From Rosellinia necatrix (Eukaryota; Ascomycota; Sordariomycetes; Xylariales; Xylariaceae): a stretch of 64,000 bases of DNA. A program made the translations under genes and the position numbers. The stretch covers positions 4,712,001 through 4,776,000 of the forward strand of contig JAGYVD010000003.1 in assembly GCA_021209875.1 (NCBI GenBank), in the 5' to 3' direction. The notes below the pieces were generated by a model. That model did not search any database, was not told the DNA's origin, and saw only the letters and a program-made list of their open reading frames with translations. Of the stretch, positions 13,201-23,408 are shown in pieces; the first letter of the stretch is position 1; each line of letters starts with the position of its first letter.

Positions 13201-13427
13201 ACACTGAGACGGAATTCCGCTATGCCACCTAATGCCTCCCACAGGTGCTCGCCATCGTCTCGTAGGAGATCAAAGCACTCGAGCCCGAGGTCGGGGCTAG
13301 TCCGGTTTAACTTGAGCGTTACCGGAGTCGCCAGCGGCTTTACCCAGCTTTTGCCTTTCGCAATACGCAACGAACTGCTTTGTGAGAACGGGCGGGGCGA
13401 ATCGCTTGCCGAGAGTGCGAGAGGCAT
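10222..13427 (-). CDS. Rho guanine nucleotide exchange factor (DH-PH protein)
   Basis: Seven exons on the minus strand: 13427-12639, 12584-12264, 12194-11994, 11941-11723, 11675-11441, 11384-11160, 11114-10222. Total 960 residues, all joins in frame, with branch sites such as TACTAAC. The N-terminal 240 residues are Ser/Thr-rich and probably disordered. The Dbl-homology domain starts around residue 240 (RRRILEELISTEESYIGDI) and reaches its third conserved block at about 438-457 (PIQRICRYPLLFAELLKYTP). A PH-like domain follows at about 515-650 (GVLHACWQTRDGVTGQYMVS through EMEWRTRLS). The C-terminal 300 residues are low complexity. It should activate a Rho-family GTPase at the cell cortex, but which one cannot be told from sequence. 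A Pro-rich insertion of about 45 residues lies inside the DH domain near 311-357. Confidence 0.9.
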
Positions 13428-15089
13428 AGTTTGAGGGAAGAGAATGGCGCCTACGCGGTAGGACGAGAGCCAAGAAAAAAAAAAGGTTGATGATGTAGAG
13501 CTTGGGTTCCAAAAACTCCAAGGTGGTTGATAGAACAAAAACCAAAACAAACAAAAAAAAAGAGCCTATGGGCTGGACCGGATTCAAAACATAATTACCA
13601 ACATGAAGGGAATGGCAGAGTTGAAGACGAGTCGGAGGATGGTTACAAGTTGTTTCTTCTCGGTTGGGTACATCATTAGCCGGGTAGGAGGTACCTATGC
13701 ACGGCTTGGATACGTGGACGGAAAGCACGAGCTCACAGGACGGAGATGGATCGGGAGGTGCCTGAGAGCGATGGAGACAAAAAGGAAGCGAGCAACGTCC
13801 GCAACGGACGGACTTCCCTCAGGTGTCTACCGGACCAACCAAACTGAACAGGTAGGTTAGTCTACTTGGTAGTCTACCTGCTCAACCGTACCTTGGGTAC
13901 CTCGGGACAGGCAGGCTAGACAGGCAGGTAGGCAAGTAGGTAGGGAAGTAGGTAGGGAAGTAGGTAGGTAGGTAGACAGGTAGGTTAGACAGGCAGGTTA
14001 GACAGGCAGGTTCGACAGGTGGTGGGCGGAAGGTATCGGTAAACAAGTTTGACTTTGAAGAAGAAAAACACGGTGTGGAGGGAATATGTTATGATAGCGC
14101 TGGTCCCCCTCCTTCTCCAGTTCGGGAGATGCCAATTTCAATTTTATAATCCTGTTCTCGTCCGCGGGCGTTTTTGGGGGCGCTCAATGGCCACGGGAAT
14201 GTGACACAATTCGCGGAGCTCGCGGACACAGCTCATAGGAGCGGCGTCATGGCAGCTAGGGACATTCCGATATGCCAAATGGCGATCCGCATCTGCATAT
14301 TTCACAGCCCGGGTAACTAAGCATACACGTCTATAAGCAGTGCGGACAAACTGTTTGAACATGCGAGGCAAGCCTACTACATAGTGTACACTACTAGGTA
14401 CCATAGTGAGTAAAGTAGGTAGTAGGCAATAGTAGGTACAAGTAGGTAGGGTAGCTCTGTTTGCACATGCACATAGGTAGGTAGTTATTGTCATATTGTC
14501 TGTCATATTGTCATAAATTGGGCACAATCGCGGTAAATTCAGGGATGTACCGAGACCCATTGGGCCGAGTTTGTAGCTGTTCATTTCGCTAACCTGGAGG
14601 GTTCGCATGCGATAGGCATGGCAGAAGGATGCGTTCCTGGGCTAGAGATGCTAGAGATCCTCGGTAGGGACCAAGAGGTGGTTCGTGTGCCACTAGTTCA
14701 AGGTCCGCGATGTTGGCTAATGAAGGGGGCAACAAGATAAAATAAATGACGTGGATAGGGGAAGCCGGTGAACCAGCCTCGAGGGGCCTCGAGACCCACC
14801 GGCAAGGTAACCATGTGTGAAAGTGGCTTCAGCTGGTGGAATAAGGCCAAGCCAAGCCAAGCCACAACCATGGACCCGGAGGCGGAGGCGGGCTTGATCT
14901 GAGAAATGTCTTATCTTATAAATCTCTTATCTTATCACCTCCACGCGAGGTCCGTTGTGGACCCTGCCCACCAAACCATTTTCTCACCCCGAGGAATTTC
15001 CTAATCCACACTCACCCACTGTCAATTCGCAGCCGCCAACTTCCTTCCACACAACCACCGTTACTAACGACCACAGCAACACCGGCAAG
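13428..15089. other. Divergent promoter interval with AGGT-step minisatellite
   Basis: Lies between the divergently transcribed RhoGEF and eL36 genes, so it must carry both promoters. Contains an AGGTAGG/GACAGGCAGGTT minisatellite and a second cluster near 14395-14490. A 154-codon minus-strand frame (14144-14608) has no domain and partly consists of the repeat. Confidence 0.55.
13906..14020. repeat. Degenerate AGGTAGG / GACAGGCAGGTT minisatellite
   Basis: Tandem variants of AGGTAGG and TTAGACAGGCAGG on the plus strand, imperfect, about 115 bases. Same TAGG base step as the other dispersed repeats. Confidence 0.85.
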
Positions 15090-15889
15090 ATGGCGATCGC
15101 ACGTGGTCTCGACGTGAGTGGCAATCCCAACATCGCATGGCTCTAATGAATACTGAGTAAAGCTGACGTTTGCGCCGAACAGAAAGGATATGTAAGGCCC
15201 TAAAAACAACCTTCTTCCCCGACCCCTCCAACCCAACAAACAACCCCCAATCGGTTTCCCCCGAGCAGGCGGTTTCCAACCCGCCGTACTCGGGGCGATC
15301 AGTTCTACACGTCTCACCTCGTGGAGGATCCTGCTCGCTTTGCTCCTATTCCTTCGCAAAGTCATGGCAGAGATGGACACTTTAGACTGACGCTTGGGTG
15401 CTCTCCCCGGATTAGAAAACGACGGCTCGCGTCAACAAGAAGCGTGTCTCCCGCACCAAGGGACACCTCAGCCGCCGTACCGCCCACGTTCGCGATGTGT
15501 ACGTTCGATACCCTCATTCTCTGGAGCTGCGAGCAATTTGGTGGTGGGGAACCAACCGCTTACTGACCTCTTGGTGGTATAGAGTCCGTGAGGTTATGGG
15601 CCTCGCCCCTTATGAGCGCAGAGTCATTGAACTCCTCCGCAACTCGAAAGACAAGGTGAGAGGATGGACCTTTCGGGATCCACCGAGAAACTATGGGCTA
15701 AATGATATGGTTTATAGCGTGCTCGCAAGCTGGCCAAGAAGAGGCTCGGTTCCTTCCAGCGTGGCAAGAAAAAGGTTAGTCAAGACTACATCGCTGGACC
15801 CATACCATGCGAGGGCGTAGAGCTGATGATAATTATAGGTTGATGAGCTCCAGCGCGTCATCGCTGAGAGTCGTCGTGTTGCCCACTAA
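15090..15889 (+). CDS. RPL36: 60S ribosomal protein eL36
   Basis: Six coding exons: 15090-15113, 15183-15191, 15416-15498, 15583-15655, 15718-15774, 15839-15889, giving 98 residues. The product reads MAIARGLD, then KGY, then [19 protein letters not shown], and contains [19 protein letters not shown] and [12 protein letters not shown], the eL36 signature region. It belongs to the large ribosomal subunit. The length fits fungal eL36 (about 100). Exon 2 is only 9 nt (AAAGGATAT), flanked by CAG and GTAAGG, and without it the conserved KGYK step is lost. Exon 3 uses donor GTACGT at 15499 rather than the nearby GTGTAC, because only that keeps the conserved VRDVVREV in frame. Multiple early introns are usual for fungal ribosomal-protein genes. 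Confidence 0.95.
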
Positions 15890-16285
15890 ATTACGAACAC
15901 CTCTTTTGAGCAAACCATGGATGAAGGATGTGCTGAATTAGGGAGTCAAAAACGGTCTCGGTCTGGCGTCGGCATCTTTACGGGATGAATCCCCATGTCC
16001 CTACAATATGGGATTGACAGTCTAGCTTACAAAGTTACTGCAACATGAAACATGCCAATGAAATCTTCGTTTTCACCCCTTGCGCCCTACATAGTGAGAA
16101 TACGTACTATTTCCAAACCTAAAGTCTACACACAGGCTAAGAATATGTCCACCAAACGCCGAGTCGATGCTGCCATAGTTTGTTTGTCTCTACTTTGTTC
16201 CAAGGTGGAAATATTTAGGTGTACCCCTGAATAGGTTACTTAGGGTGGTGGGGTCTGTAATAGTTCTTTCTCAGGTATGGTTACC
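15890..16285. other. Convergent gap, eL36 and UBX genes
   Basis: Short 3'-to-3' interval. Nothing seen beyond ordinary AT-rich untranslated sequence. Confidence 0.6.
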
Positions 16286-17797
16286 TTACTTCTTGCCTAA
16301 TGCCTTGAGCCACTTGGGCTTCTTAAACCCGGAGCCTTCGCCGTCGTTTCTCGGCGCGGACGCTTGCACCGGCGCACTTTGTTCCTCTCTGGCGACCTCG
16401 ATCTCGGGCACATCCGGCACGACGACCTCCTGTGCCCGGCCCGCCGCACTGCCCTTAAGTAAAGGCTGCCGTCGGACGTCCGGAGGCGCAGTTTCATCCC
16501 AAGTGAAGTTGACGAGCGTATTCGTCTTGAGCTGGTAACCCCTGATAAGATTGCCGTCGTTGTCTTCGATGATTGTCCGTGTACCGGAAAGCACCAGCCT
16601 GAACAGGGTAGCGCTGTTCGCCATGATGCCCCTGACCTCGGCATAGAGGCTTGCACCCGTATCCTGGGGCCCAAATGTCCACTCGGCGGAGAAGTTGTCC
16701 GGGAACCGCACCTTGACCTTGATGGACTTGATCGCTGCTACCCTCGCCTCCTCCGCAGCGGCTTTTTCTTCGAGCTCTCGGTCTGATAAGAGGCGCTTGT
16801 TTTCGCCCAGGGTCTTCAGGAGTCTTTGGTGCGCCTTTGCGTGGCTGATATCGGGTGCGTAGTCTTCTTCAGAGTCCACTCGCAGAGCCGCAACCGGGGT
16901 GGAAGATGAAGGGGCGGAGAAGATGGTAACGGGCCGAGCTCCAGGTGATATTTCGTAATCAATATCCATATCACTGGCGGGAGCAGTATCCTGGGTCACT
17001 GGCAGCTCTTGATTCGTGGCTGGGGGCGAGACGACTTCGGCAGGAACCGACACCTCGGGGACCGAATCTTGGGTTTCGTTCCGCACGGTGGAAGGCTCGG
17101 GCGCATTCTCAGACCTATCTTCCGTGCTAGGAACCCCGGTTTCCTTCGGCGTGCCGTCTTGCTCGTCAGATTTGAAATACTCTTCGATTTCCCTCATGGC
17201 GTCAGACAACGACCGGTCGGTCCTCTGGAAAGACAAGCGCATCAAGACACCACCCGAGTTGTACCCAAGCTGAGACAAAGACTTCTGGAAGTCGGCAAAC
17301 GTTGAAAGTGTTCGTTTTTCTATGATGATATTTGGTATCTCGTAGTATAGCTGCCCGCTTCCGGCCTGCGTCCCGTTACTTGTCATCGGCACCCCTCTGG
17401 CAGTGAGGTTCAAGTTCTTCCCCATGTTTCCCCTCCCGCTCTCGAACTGCCTCAGCACTTGCCATATGGTAAAGTCGCTCGGTAGTTTTTCACTCGTGCG
17501 GCCGTGTGGAGGGAAAAGGCTGGATTCGGGCGCCGGCAGTTGCAATGCGACGTTGATGGCGGTTGGCGTATTGGCCCGGACGACAAGCTCCAGCCGGGCG
17601 CCAGGGATGAGACCAGACGTCCGGAAAGTCTGGGAAAGGTCAAGCTGCCTCTGCTTGTGTTTTAACAGATATTTATTATTTGGGACCTTGAGCTTCGCGC
17701 AGGCCTGTTCCAGGATCTCCGTGAGGTATGTGCCAGGGTTGACTTTGATGGTGACCTGCCTCAGGTCTGTGCCAACAACCTTCACGTTGGTCGCCAT
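16286..17797 (-). CDS. UBX-domain p97/Cdc48 adaptor of the TUG/ASPL-Ubx4 type
   Basis: Single exon, 503 residues. The ATG at 17797 (MATNVKVVGTDLRQVTIKV) is chosen. The frame stays open three codons further only through a GTG. Residues 1-75 are a TUG-type ubiquitin-like domain (VTIKVNPGTYLTEILEQACAK, then LDLSQTFRTSGL). The middle is Ser/Pro/Glu-rich. A UBX domain lies at about 360-445 (VKVRFPDNFSAEWTF, then LFRLVLSGTRTIIEDNDG), followed by a basic tail ending KKPKWLKALGKK. Family members (human ASPL/TUG, yeast Ubx4) bind the AAA-ATPase p97/Cdc48 and modulate its hexamer assembly and its role in ER-associated degradation or membrane traffic. The neighbouring divergent gene encodes a proteasome subunit, so both act in protein turnover, though shared regulation is not shown. 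Confidence 0.9.
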   Translation of the reverse strand: MATNVKVVGTDLRQVTIKVNPGTYLTEILEQACAKLKVPNNKYLLKHKQRQLDLSQTFRTSGLIPGARLELVVRANTPTAINVALQLPAPESSLFPPHGRTSEKLPSDFTIWQVLRQFESGRGNMGKNLNLTARGVPMTSNGTQAGSGQLYYEIPNIIIEKRTLSTFADFQKSLSQLGYNSGGVLMRLSFQRTDRSLSDAMREIEEYFKSDEQDGTPKETGVPSTEDRSENAPEPSTVRNETQDSVPEVSVPAEVVSPPATNQELPVTQDTAPASDMDIDYEISPGARPVTIFSAPSSSTPVAALRVDSEEDYAPDISHAKAHQRLLKTLGENKRLLSDRELEEKAAAEEARVAAIKSIKVKVRFPDNFSAEWTFGPQDTGASLYAEVRGIMANSATLFRLVLSGTRTIIEDNDGNLIRGYQLKTNTLVNFTWDETAPPDVRRQPLLKGSAAGRAQEVVVPDVPEIEVAREEQSAPVQASAPRNDGEGSGFKKPKWLKALGKK

Positions 17798-18704
17798 AAC
17801 GGGCACTTGTGCGGGATGGAAGATGGAATGCGATAGGCCCTTCTCGAAGTTCGGCTGAGGAAGATAGGTGAACGAGCCTCGGTGGTATAGGATGGCAGCG
17901 AGGTGGCCCGGAGTCTCGTCGCTCGTCTTATTGTTGGTTGTTTACGCTCTGGTTCCGATGGGCGACGAGATGTGCTTCCGAGATGCAGGTGGCAAGGCAG
18001 TATATTGCTTTCCTAATTTGTACGCTGAATTAATACCCGATAAGCGCCGACGTCGAAAAATAAAGAATATCTGCGAAGCACAACTAATACACTCTACCTA
18101 CCCCGTAGGTAGGATTCCACGGGCTCTTGTATCTGGTATCTGCTGGAATGGCCCGCGATGGGCAGGCAGCTTTGAATGGAGGGGCGATGACAGACAGTCC
18201 TAGGTACCCGAGAGACGCACATCCGTCCGCACTTACGACCCGCAGTGGCAGTAAGCATGTACAAAGAAGTATCAGAGAGGGCCCCGCCCCACCTATTAGG
18301 CTCTATAACTACCTACCTACCTAGGTAGGTAGCAGAAATCGTACTTTCAAGTACTTACTAGGGACCCAAGCCCGTTCCAGCATCTTGACAACTGCCCACC
18401 CATACCCCTGCTCACAGGCTGGCTGGCTAGAGCTTGCCGCGCCAGTGTGTGTTTGCCTTGCTGTAGGTAAGTAGGTACCTAGGTAGCTACACCACCACAG
18501 CTGTAATCAATATCGGACATCGTCACATCAAGCAAGCTACCTCATACTACCTACTTGTCTGTTCTTACGAGAGTCCGATTGTACAAGCCCACACCCAGAT
18601 ATCCGTAACTCTGCACCCAAAACGAGACACAAACGGTGCACTCTATCATAGGCAAACCCGAACCGGTCATATTTCCCTAGCATCCCACTCACTGTCATCT
18701 CACA
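17798..18704. other. Divergent promoter interval, UBX gene and PUP3
   Basis: About 900 bases carrying both promoters. TACC/TAGG step palindromes occur near 18303-18335 and 18468-18490. I found no clear match to a proteasome-associated control element (GGTGGCAAA or similar), though a GGTGGCAAG lies at 17988-17996 on the plus strand. Confidence 0.5.
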
Positions 18705-19779
18705 ATGGTAAACTCCCCCATCCGTCCACGACCTCAACGAGGACCGATCCCCCGCTAACATGTAAGTGAACCAGTCGTCACCGTTCTCGATAAGTACGCC
18801 GACCTCCTCGTTCCATATGCATACCAATCCAGCCCGTCTCCATCCCCGTTCCTATTCCAGAACAGTTCCCCCCCTTCCCTCCCCGCGCAAGAGCAGCAGT
18901 AGCAATAGCAGCATCAGGGGCAATAATGATAATATAGAGAGATTCCCGCGCTGACCACCCACGGTAGACGGCGGCGCCTGCGTCGCGATGGTAGGCAAGG
19001 ACTGCGTGGCGATCGCGTGCGACCTGCGGCTCGGGCTGCAGGCGCTGACGGTGTCGAACAACTTCCCCAAGGTGTTCCAGTACGGCGACGACGTGTTCCT
19101 CGGGCTGACGGGCCTGGCGACGGACGTCTCGACCGTCTCGGACCTGTTCCGGTACAAGGTCAACATGTACCGCCTGCGCGAGGAGCGCGCCATCGCCCCC
19201 GCCACCTTCGCCAACCTCGTCTCCTCCTCCCTCTACGAGCGCCGCTTCGGCCCCTACTTCGTCAGCCCCGTCGTCGCCGGCCTCGACCCCAAGTCCGGCG
19301 CCCCCTTCATCTGCGGCTTCGACTCCATCGGTTGCATCGACTTCGCCAAGGACTTCATCGTCAGTGGCACCGCCTCCGACCAGCTCTTCGGCATGTGCGA
19401 GAGCTTGTGGGAGCCTGATCTGGTGCGTGTCGATGTCAATCTGAAAATCCCCCCTCCTCCCCGCCCTGCCACCCCTCCTCTGCCCCTCCTTCCTCCCCTT
19501 CCCTTTCCCTTCCCTTTCCCCTTCCCTTTCCCCTTCCCTTTCCCCTTCCCTTTCCCCTTCCCCTTCCCCTTCTTCTTCCCCAATCCTTGCCGCTGGTTTC
19601 ATAGTTATAGCAACCTTCGACTAACGAAACAGCAGGAGCCGGAGGACCTATTCGAGACCATATCACAAGCTTTGTTAAGTGCCGTTGATAGAGACGCCTT
19701 GTCCGGCTGGGGTGCGCATGTTTACGTCATTGAGAAGAACAAGGTCACCAAGAGATTACTTAAGGGGCGACAGGATTAG
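18705..19779 (+). CDS. PUP3: 20S proteasome subunit beta type-3
   Basis: Four coding exons: 18705-18707 (the start codon alone), 18775-18793, 18968-19422, 19636-19779. The joined protein is 206 residues, against 205 for yeast Pup3. It begins MSSPFSINGGACVAMVGKDC and runs through VAIACDLRLGLQALTVSNNF, RFGPYFVSPVVAGLDP, and EPEDLFETISQALLSAVDRD to KRLLKGRQD. Beta-3 is a structural, non-catalytic subunit of the 20S core, and no propeptide-processing site is expected. The tiny first exons are the only arrangement I found that restores the conserved N-terminus in frame: donor GTAAAC at 18708, branch CTAAC, acceptor CAG at 18774, then donor GTACGC at 18794. The last intron holds a long pyrimidine tract. 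Convergent with the Ca2+-ATPase gene. Confidence 0.92.
19483..19581. repeat. 99-nt pure pyrimidine tract inside the last PUP3 intron
   Basis: The plus strand is C and T only across this span, built mainly from CCCTTTCCCCTT-like repeats. The opposite strand is an uninterrupted G/A run. It lies within intron 19423-19635. Confidence 0.95.
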
Positions 19780-20182
19780 AGGATACAAATCCAGTGCAAA
19801 ACGCTCGTTTCAGCCCCGCAACGAAATCGAGAAAGCATACGAGGCGATAAGCCCAAATCCTACGACTACAACGTGCCAATAGATGATATTATATGAACGA
19901 GAGCCTAAAGCCGATCGCTAGAAATATGGGTGAGAGATAAAATCATCGTAGTAGTGGATATGCCGCCCAGTACCTACATCTAGGTACTCATAGCACGATT
20001 CAGCTCCGGGGCCGCATTATCGGAGGCACAGTCTCAAGTGTTCGACTTGGTAAGCTAGAATTAAATCATGGGAGATGATGCGCAATACGCTTTATTCAGT
20101 TTATATGCTATGTCGTGAAAACAGTGTGTTTAGGCTCTAAAGATCTACTCTACTGCTTTGAACGTGTCTGTCTATGTTCCAA
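19780..20182. other. Convergent gap, PUP3 and Ca2+-ATPase
   Basis: 3'-to-3' interval of about 400 bases, with no gene and no clear repeat. Confidence 0.6.
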
Positions 20183-23100
20183 CTATGCATCCTTCTTGGC
20201 CTTCGTAACCTTTTCACTAGTATTTTCGAGGAAGAACTGTCGCTCCAAGGCTTTGAGTATCTCATCGATCAATCTATTCAGGGTTAGTCTGGTTACTTTT
20301 TAAGTTGGTGAATTACGAAAAGACTTACATGACAGGTGCACTGATGTACAGCACTGCTTTCCACTCCATCCAATTCAGGGGTAAAATAGAGAACAGAGTT
20401 TGTAAGAATGGAGTGTAGAGCAGTGCAAAGTGCAAGGCCATTGACAACGTAATAGCATATACGAGCATCATATTGTCCCATAAAGGTAGGGTCAAAAGTG
20501 ACTCGCTAGATGATAAGGCGTTCATCGCGTTCAGCATCTCGATGACGACGAGAATTGAGAGAGACACGGTAGACGCTGATTTGGCATTGTTATCCTCAAA
20601 TATCTGGCAGCCGATGTTTGCGAACTCCGAAGAGCACCGGTGGAAGTGGGAGAGTTGATAGAAGCTGATCTGAGGTCCTTCGGGGTTATACATGAACCAC
20701 CAAGCGTATCCAGCTACGGTGGCCAGGCCGACATATGTGCCAATTACCAAGTAGCGGAAGAAGAGCCAGCCGCCGATAAGGGCCTCGTCACGCTTACGCG
20801 GGCGCCTCCTCATTATGTCGTGATCCGGGGGGTTGAAGGACAAAGCTGTGGCTGGAAGACCATCCGTCACAAGATTAACCCAAAGTAGTTGAACGGGGAT
20901 AAGGGCTTCAGGCATGCCCAGCGCCGCGGTGACGAAAATTGAAACAACTTCTCCAATATTCGAAGAGATGAGGTAACGAATAAATTGTTGGGTGTTGTTA
21001 TAGATAGATCGACCCTCTTCGATGGCGATCTCGATTGTGGCGAAGTTGTCATCGGCAAGAACCATGTCGGCGGCTAGTTTAGCAACATCCGTACCTGAAC
21101 CCATAGCAACGCCAATATCGGCTTTCTTAAGCGCGGGCGCGTCGTTTACGCCGTCGCCAGTCATAGCAACGACTTCGTTTAGAGATTGAAGAAGATCAAC
21201 TAGCTTGGACTTGTGGCTCGGCTCGACACGGGAGAACAGAGAGGCGTGCTTGGCGGCCTCAAGTTGTTCATTAGGGGTTAAGTTATCGAACTCCCTACCA
21301 GTGAAGCTTTTGCCTTTGAGGTCTTCAGATACGCCAAACACACCGATCTGTCGGCAGATACTCTCAGCGGTGTTGCGGTTGTCACCTGTGATAACGATCA
21401 CTCGAATACCGGCAGCTTTGCACTTCTTAATCGCTTCGGCAACTTGAGGCCGGGGGGGATCAAGCATGCCAACGAGACCGAGCAATGTAAGATTCTGTTC
21501 CAGTCGAGTATAGTCAACAGACGTTTTGGCGTTGTTAATCAATTCGTTAGATCCGACGTCATCGAGGCTAGCAAGCGCAATAACTCGCAGTCCACGGTTA
21601 CCATAATCAACGACCTCTTTCAAAAGAAGGTCTTGGAGCTTGCTAGTAAGCGGAACCCTTTTCCCATCAGCCCCAACAAGTGTATGTGTGCATCGCTCAA
21701 TGATAGACTCGGGGGCGCCTTTAACGAGAAGCTTCTTCTGCTTGCCGGCTTGTACGAGCACAGACATGCTCTTCCGGTCTCTGGAGAATTCAAAAGTGGC
21801 GAGCCGAGGGTATTTCTGTTCATACCAAGCACTAGCGTGATGGACACAGTTTTCGGGATCGGTTCCGACCGGAGCGCAAGGTCCAATCTTTTCAGCAAGG
21901 ACCCTCAATGCGCCTTCAGTTGGTTCTCCAACATTTGAGAATGTGGCGGATCGGGCATCGTACGTAATCCGGGCATCATTGCAAAGGGCAGCAACCTCGT
22001 TCATCTGGCTGATTGTGCTGGATGTCTGGAATAGATTTTGAACCGCTTTGCCGTTGCGTTTAATATCACCTTTCGGAGCGAAGGTAGTGCCCTCCACGTC
22101 GAGTTCTTCAAGATCGCCGCCATTTTCACTAAGGTAGACAACCTTATTGACGCTCATTTGGTTAGTGGTGAGGGTACCAGTCTTGTCAGAGCAAATGACA
22201 CTGCAGCTTCCCAAGGTCTCGACGGACGGTAGGCTTCGAACCACCGCATTCTTCGCGGCCATTTTGCGTGTACCCAATGCCAAGCAAGTAGTGATAACGA
22301 CAGCTAGACCTTCGGGAATCGCTGCCACACCAAGAGAGACGGCAATTTTCAGATAGTAGATAGCGCCCTTTGTCCAGTTTCCATGACTAGGATCAGCAAA
22401 GTTAGGTATGTTAATCAGCCATACAAGAACACAGATGACAGTGATGACTTTGGCGAGAGTGTCGCCGAAGTCGTTGAGTTTTTGCTTTAACGGTGTGGGT
22501 TCGGAGATTTGGGCGGTGATGCTCTCGTGGATGTCACCAATGGCAGTGTTGGATCCGGTTAGGACGACGACAGCCTTTGCGCGTCCTGTCACCACTGTGG
22601 TTCCAGAGAAGAGCATGTTCGTCTGATCCTGAAGCACGGCCTTCTCATCCCGAACGACATTCGTATGATCTTTGCCCACGCTTTCACTCTCGCCGGTCAA
22701 AATCGCCTGGTCAACGGCGAAGCTATTGCTTTCGATGGAGATGACGCGGCAGTCAGCGGGGATTCGGTCGCCGACGGAAACAGAAACGACATCTCCGGGC
22801 ACCAGCTCTTCGGCCTTGACACGGGAGACCTGGCCATTTCGGATGACATTGGCGACGTTGGCAGAGTATTCCTGGAGGGCGGCGATAGCTTTCTCGGCGC
22901 TGCTTTCTTGAGATACACCGACGACAGCATTGAGGATTAGGATGGTCAGGATCTGCAAGGTTCTCGGGTTAGCATGAGCCGGGCATGCGATACGTCAAGG
23001 CTACGAATGGTGTGTGCGAACGTACAACTATAGGATCAACGAATGCACCCCAGCCGCCCTCGTCTTCGAAAAGCGCTAGAATGAACGACACGGCGGCCGA

Positions 23101-23408
23101 TCCGAGAAGTATGAGAACGAGTTGGTCCTTGAACTGCTCCAGGATAAGCTCCCAGATAGGCGTTGGCGGTTCTTCGGGTATGGCTGGTACACAAGCGGGT
23201 TAGCACGAATTGCGCAACCCAAGAGGCGGCGCGGGTCGGTCGGTTGGCCTCAGCGCAGACCGCGACTGTTAAAATAATGGGCAGACATACCATTCTTGCC
23301 GTGCTTGACCCTCGATGCGACGACCTGCTCGTCCGTGAGCCCGTCCTTGGGGTCGGCTTGGAAATGGTCTAAAACAGCCCGTATCGGCTGGGCAAAGGCG
23401 CTCTCCAT
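20183..23408 (-). CDS. SERCA-type P-type Ca2+-transporting ATPase
   Basis: Four exons on the minus strand: 23408-23291, 23183-23026, 22952-20329, 20273-20183, giving 996 residues, the usual SERCA length. Family motifs in order: the N-terminal pre-M1 helix ([20 protein letters not shown]), TGES at about 178-181 (actuator domain), PEGL at 305-308 in M4, the phosphorylation site DKTGT with Asp at about 348, [18 protein letters not shown] in the hinge, and a C-terminal membrane bundle. The last exon adds a charged tail ending KAKKDA. It pumps cytosolic Ca2+ into the ER or vacuolar system at ATP cost, like Neurospora NCA-1. The M4 PEGL and M6 residues ([12 protein letters not shown]) needed for Ca2+ binding are visible. 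I see no frame break in nearly 3 kb of coding sequence. Confidence 0.95.

Noticed and set aside
14144..14608. 154-codon minus-strand open frame with an ATG
   Set aside because: No domain, part of it is the TAGG-step repeat, and it lies in a divergent promoter interval.
15192..15415. Possible snoRNA in the long eL36 intron
   Set aside because: I could not find paired C (RTGATGA) and D (CTGA) boxes with a terminal stem, nor an H/ACA layout. The TGATGA at 15824 sits at a branch-site position in another intron.
18778..19602. 274-codon minus-strand open frame, Gly/Glu/Arg-rich
   Set aside because: It is antisense to PUP3. Its repeats (GEGEGERE..) are simply the complement of the intronic pyrimidine tract and GC-rich exon.
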